In this document: positions 59,168-61,022 of the stretch, piece by piece
How positions within the stretch are numbered: position 1 is the stretch's first letter
Layout of the letters: each line of letters begins with the position of its first letter
Source of the DNA: a virus
Direction: 5' to 3' (one strand)
Virus record (IMG/VR): IMGVR_UViG_3300025816_001375
Location: 1-61,022 of that record
DNA length: 61,022 nucleotides
Notes under the pieces: model-generated
What the model was told of the DNA's origin: nothing
The model's input: the letters and a program-made list of their open reading frames with translations, nothing else
Database searches by the model: none
Position numbers and translations under genes: made by a program

Positions 59168-60286
59168 CTAATTATGGTCAATAGGAGAACCGTATGTGTG
59201 ATACTCTCCTTGAGCGCTTCTTGTGGTCGTTGTCTGTGATGATTCTATGATTTTGTTGGCACTAATGGTTAACTGGCCTGTAGCGGCCATAGTAATGTCT
59301 TTACCTGCAAATAGATTAATATCACCACCTACTGTATTAGGGCCGTTTTGAGATGTAAAGGCAGATACATTGACGTTACCACCTTCTACTTGTATATTGA
59401 CATTGGCGTTAGGACCTATCTGTATATCATAGTTATTACCTGTTTGGCCGTCTGCGTTAATAATGACTTTATGACGGCCACCTAAGGTCACATCTGAGTC
59501 ACCCTTAATGTAGACCTTGTTATTCTTTTCGGTTATCGTATAGGTTGAGTCTTTGTTTATTTCATTTTTTGTTCCTGCGGCCGTGATTTCTGTTTCTGTA
59601 CCACTATGGTGATATTGTAGAATACGCTCTCGATCTGGTGTATCATCAAATTCTAATAGATGGCCGCTTTCTGTTTCATATACATGATTATAAGGATATT
59701 GAGCAGCGTATGTGTTTTCAGGTAGGGACCATACATCACCTTCAGAAGCAGTATCATATACGGCCTGTATAGTGGCCGTGGGTATGTTTGTATAATTTGC
59801 GGCACGTAAGGCCTTTCTTGCTTCAAGTGTAAGTGAAGAATCATCTGCGTCATTCCGTGCTAATCTATTCACATCATGTTGGGCAGCCGTACTACCTTCA
59901 GTCTGCGCTCTAGGGTATACTCCATTTGGATCTGAGAAACCTAATCCTTCTGCGGCATTAACTGCACCTGATGTAGTAGGTTTGCCTGGCAACGCACCAA
60001 GGATTACTGCGTCTTGTTTTGTATCTGCATCTCTAAAGAAACCAATCACCCAAGACCCTTCGACAAGACCAAGAGGAGTTTGACCAATACCAGATACGCC
60101 AGATGAAGTAATGGGTAACAATGGATGTGCCCAAGGTAAGTCTGTAGTAGGCAGTTGTTCTCTGTCCTCTGTGTGATAACCTAAACAACGTACTCGAACA
60201 CGGCCCAATTTAAGTGGGTCTGCTCTATCTTCGACCACACCTGCGAACCAGATGAAACCGTCTTTGCCCATAAAGTCTGTAATCAT
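59168..60286 (-). CDS. gp5: Baseplate hub/spike protein gp5, without lysozyme domain
   Basis: A 372-residue spike protein. Residues 1-100 form the OB-fold ('FIWFAGVVEDRADPLKLGRVRVRCLGYH', 'LPWAHPLLPITSSGVSGIGQTP', 'GSWVIGFFRDAD'). The C-terminal half has the repeats of the triple-helical needle, 'ETESGHLLEFDDTPDRERILQYHHSGTETEI' and 'YDIQIGPNANVNIQVEGGNVNV'. T4 gp5 has a lysozyme domain of about 170 residues between these parts; here about 100 Asn/Asp/Ala-rich residues occupy its place and show no lysozyme motif. A GATAAATA element at 60335-60342 could be a weak late promoter. Confidence 0.88.
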   Translation of the reverse strand: MITDFMGKDGFIWFAGVVEDRADPLKLGRVRVRCLGYHTEDREQLPTTDLPWAHPLLPITSSGVSGIGQTPLGLVEGSWVIGFFRDADTKQDAVILGALPGKPTTSGAVNAAEGLGFSDPNGVYPRAQTEGSTAAQHDVNRLARNDADDSSLTLEARKALRAANYTNIPTATIQAVYDTASEGDVWSLPENTYAAQYPYNHVYETESGHLLEFDDTPDRERILQYHHSGTETEITAAGTKNEINKDSTYTITEKNNKVYIKGDSDVTLGGRHKVIINADGQTGNNYDIQIGPNANVNIQVEGGNVNVSAFTSQNGPNTVGGDINLFAGKDITMAATGQLTISANKIIESSQTTTTRSAQGEYHTYGSPIDHN

Positions 60287-60447
60287 TTTATTTTTTTCCC
60301 ATAAGTAGCCGTATTTAAAGCGGTCACCTGCTTATATTTATCCGTATTTAAAAGGATTGCGTAGGCGCCGCGGTGCGTAGCACTAATTAGAGACCTATTG
60401 TTAGGAACTCTTATATTCATTGCTTCTTTTGTGATATATTCTTTCAT
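60283..60447 (-). CDS. Small protein overlapping gp5 start (54 aa, tentative)
   Basis: A 54-residue frame from ATG 60447 (MKEYITKEAMNIRVPNNRSL) to a TGA that overlaps the gp5 ATG (ATGA). An inner ATG at 60420 would give 45 residues. The coupling to gp5 supports it; a competing frame over the same DNA at 60420-60480 also reads as a plausible peptide but has no start. The coding DNA includes the GC-rich patch 60363-60385. No family is recognised. Confidence 0.42.
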   Translation of the reverse strand: MKEYITKEAMNIRVPNNRSLISATHRGAYAILLNTDKYKQVTALNTATYGKKIK

Positions 60448-60607
60448 ATTGTTCAAATTGTCTTTGGTCCTTTGTAAGTTCTAATATAGTTCGTTCTTAC
60501 ATTGTTTGTAGGTCTATTCTATTGTGACCTCTCGTGTGGCCATACCCTTATATGGAAAATTTTTTCAAACTCGCAATAAACTTTGAGGATGCTCAATGTT
60601 TGTATCA
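60448..60607 (-). other. Gap with only short broken reading frames
   Basis: About 160 bp between the small gene at 60447 and the truncated gene at 60608. The minus strand holds protein-like fragments without start codons, such as one reading ILELTKDQRQFEQYERIYHK and another reading VRTNYIRTYKGPK, in different frames and each bounded by stops. They may be remnants of one decayed gene. I see no RNA gene or terminator here. Confidence 0.35.
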
Positions 60608-61022
60608 TTAAAAGAACCCCTTAAAGATATTTGAAACACCCTTGCCAAAACTTGAATTTTTAAATGACACCATTGCTTTAGTTACAAAGTTATTGTTTAA
60701 TACTCTATCTCTACCCATTGGATTAGATGTTGTAGGCAATTTAAGACCACCAAACACTAACTTGGCCTTTTCTGCGATTTTCTCTACTACTGATTTTCTT
60801 GTTAATATGGCACTATTGATATTTGCAAGATATTTGCTTTGTAATACCCTATTGGATGTACTGTTTAGCACGTTATTAACCGCCTTATTAGCGGCATCCT
60901 TCACGTTTAAGTCTGTACTACTCAAATCTACACCTAGTGACTTAGCAATGTCTTCTACGGTACTTATCTGTGGTGATGGTATTTTAAGGTCTTTGTGTAT
61001 ATTAAACGGTGTAAGTGACGCA
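60608..61022 (-). CDS. Structural/baseplate-region protein, C-terminal part (cut by window edge)
   Basis: The frame is open from the right edge to the stop at 60608, giving about 137 residues, so the gene begins outside the window; the first visible residues read ASLTPFNIHKDLKIPSPQIS. It has Ala/Asn-rich helices ('AANKAVNNVLNSTSN') and ends with 'VSFKNSSFGKGVSNIFKGFF'. The place before gp5 in the same strand fits a baseplate hub or tail tube-associated protein, but I do not recognise the family. Confidence 0.6.
   Translation of the reverse strand, partial: ASLTPFNIHKDLKIPSPQISTVEDIAKSLGVDLSSTDLNVKDAANKAVNNVLNSTSNRVLQSKYLANINSAILTRKSVVEKIAEKAKLVFGGLKLPTTSNPMGRDRVLNNNFVTKAMVSFKNSSFGKGVSNIFKGFF

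Noticed and set aside
1-61022. tRNA genes, CRISPR arrays, integrase or attachment sites
   Set aside because: I found no cloverleaf, regular spaced repeats or recombinase gene by eye; a tRNA scan was not possible, so absence is not proven.

Overview
The window is an AT-rich internal piece of the genome of a T4-like contractile-tailed phage (myovirus), most likely a marine one. This rests on minus-strand homologues of T4 gp25, gp6, gp8, gp13, gp14, gp15, gp16 and gp17 in T4 order. It also rests on features typical of cyanophage/pelagiphage-type T4-like viruses: a DUF4815-type tail protein, PAAR spike tip, IscA, carbamoyltransferase and tail fibres with repeated 'LTNKTLTSP' modules. The host is probably a Gram-negative, low-GC marine bacterium, because the phage carries an outer-membrane TonB-dependent receptor and a lipoprotein. 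The exact host cannot be read from the sequence. Both ends are cut: gp17 on the left, an unidentified structural gene on the right.

Layout. 1-3218 (minus): gp17 N-terminus, gp16, gp15, gp14, gp13. 3317-16557 (minus): a long tail-fibre block including a 2204-residue repeat protein. 16580-30127: a first accessory island. It holds a TonB-dependent receptor (plus), a cobalamin-type radical SAM enzyme and a 2OG-oxygenase (minus), then one tight plus-strand operon. That operon contains a putative glycosyltransferase, two radical-SAM/SPASM split pairs, an SGNH hydrolase, a DegT aminotransferase, another radical SAM enzyme, a carbamoyltransferase, a methyltransferase and three GT-A-like glycosyltransferases. 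30106-47835 (minus): an epimerase, then fibre and baseplate genes (DUF4815 protein, gp8-like, fibre, gp7-like, gp6, gp25, PAAR). 47956-50711 (plus): small early-type genes and a secreted beta-lactamase-fold hydrolase. 50708-57537: a second accessory island with an SGNH paralogue (minus), two nitroreductase-like proteins, an isochorismatase-like protein, a SPASM-rSAM fusion, a split SPASM/rSAM pair and a PP-loop ATPase. 57530-61022 (minus): sulfotransferase-like protein, IscA, lipoprotein, gp5 hub and a truncated gene.

Regulation. Exact T4-type late promoters (TATAAATA) precede many virion genes on the minus strand. The plus-strand accessory operons start instead at sigma70-like promoters (TTGACN, 16-17 bp, TATAAT-like) whose -10 box lies only 5-8 nt before the ATG, which predicts nearly leaderless early transcripts.

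How the genes may work together (inference). Six radical SAM proteins and three free-standing SPASM-like half-proteins are an exceptional load for a phage. Three of the rSAM proteins form a family in which a C-G-Q-(L/I)-S-D-P sequence stands where the usual GGE motif should be. IscA could help supply their Fe-S clusters, and the receptor could import iron or cobalamin. The aminotransferase, epimerase, carbamoyltransferase, methyltransferase and glycosyltransferases point to a modified glycan made during infection, placed either on the cell surface or on the Ser/Thr-rich fibres encoded alongside.
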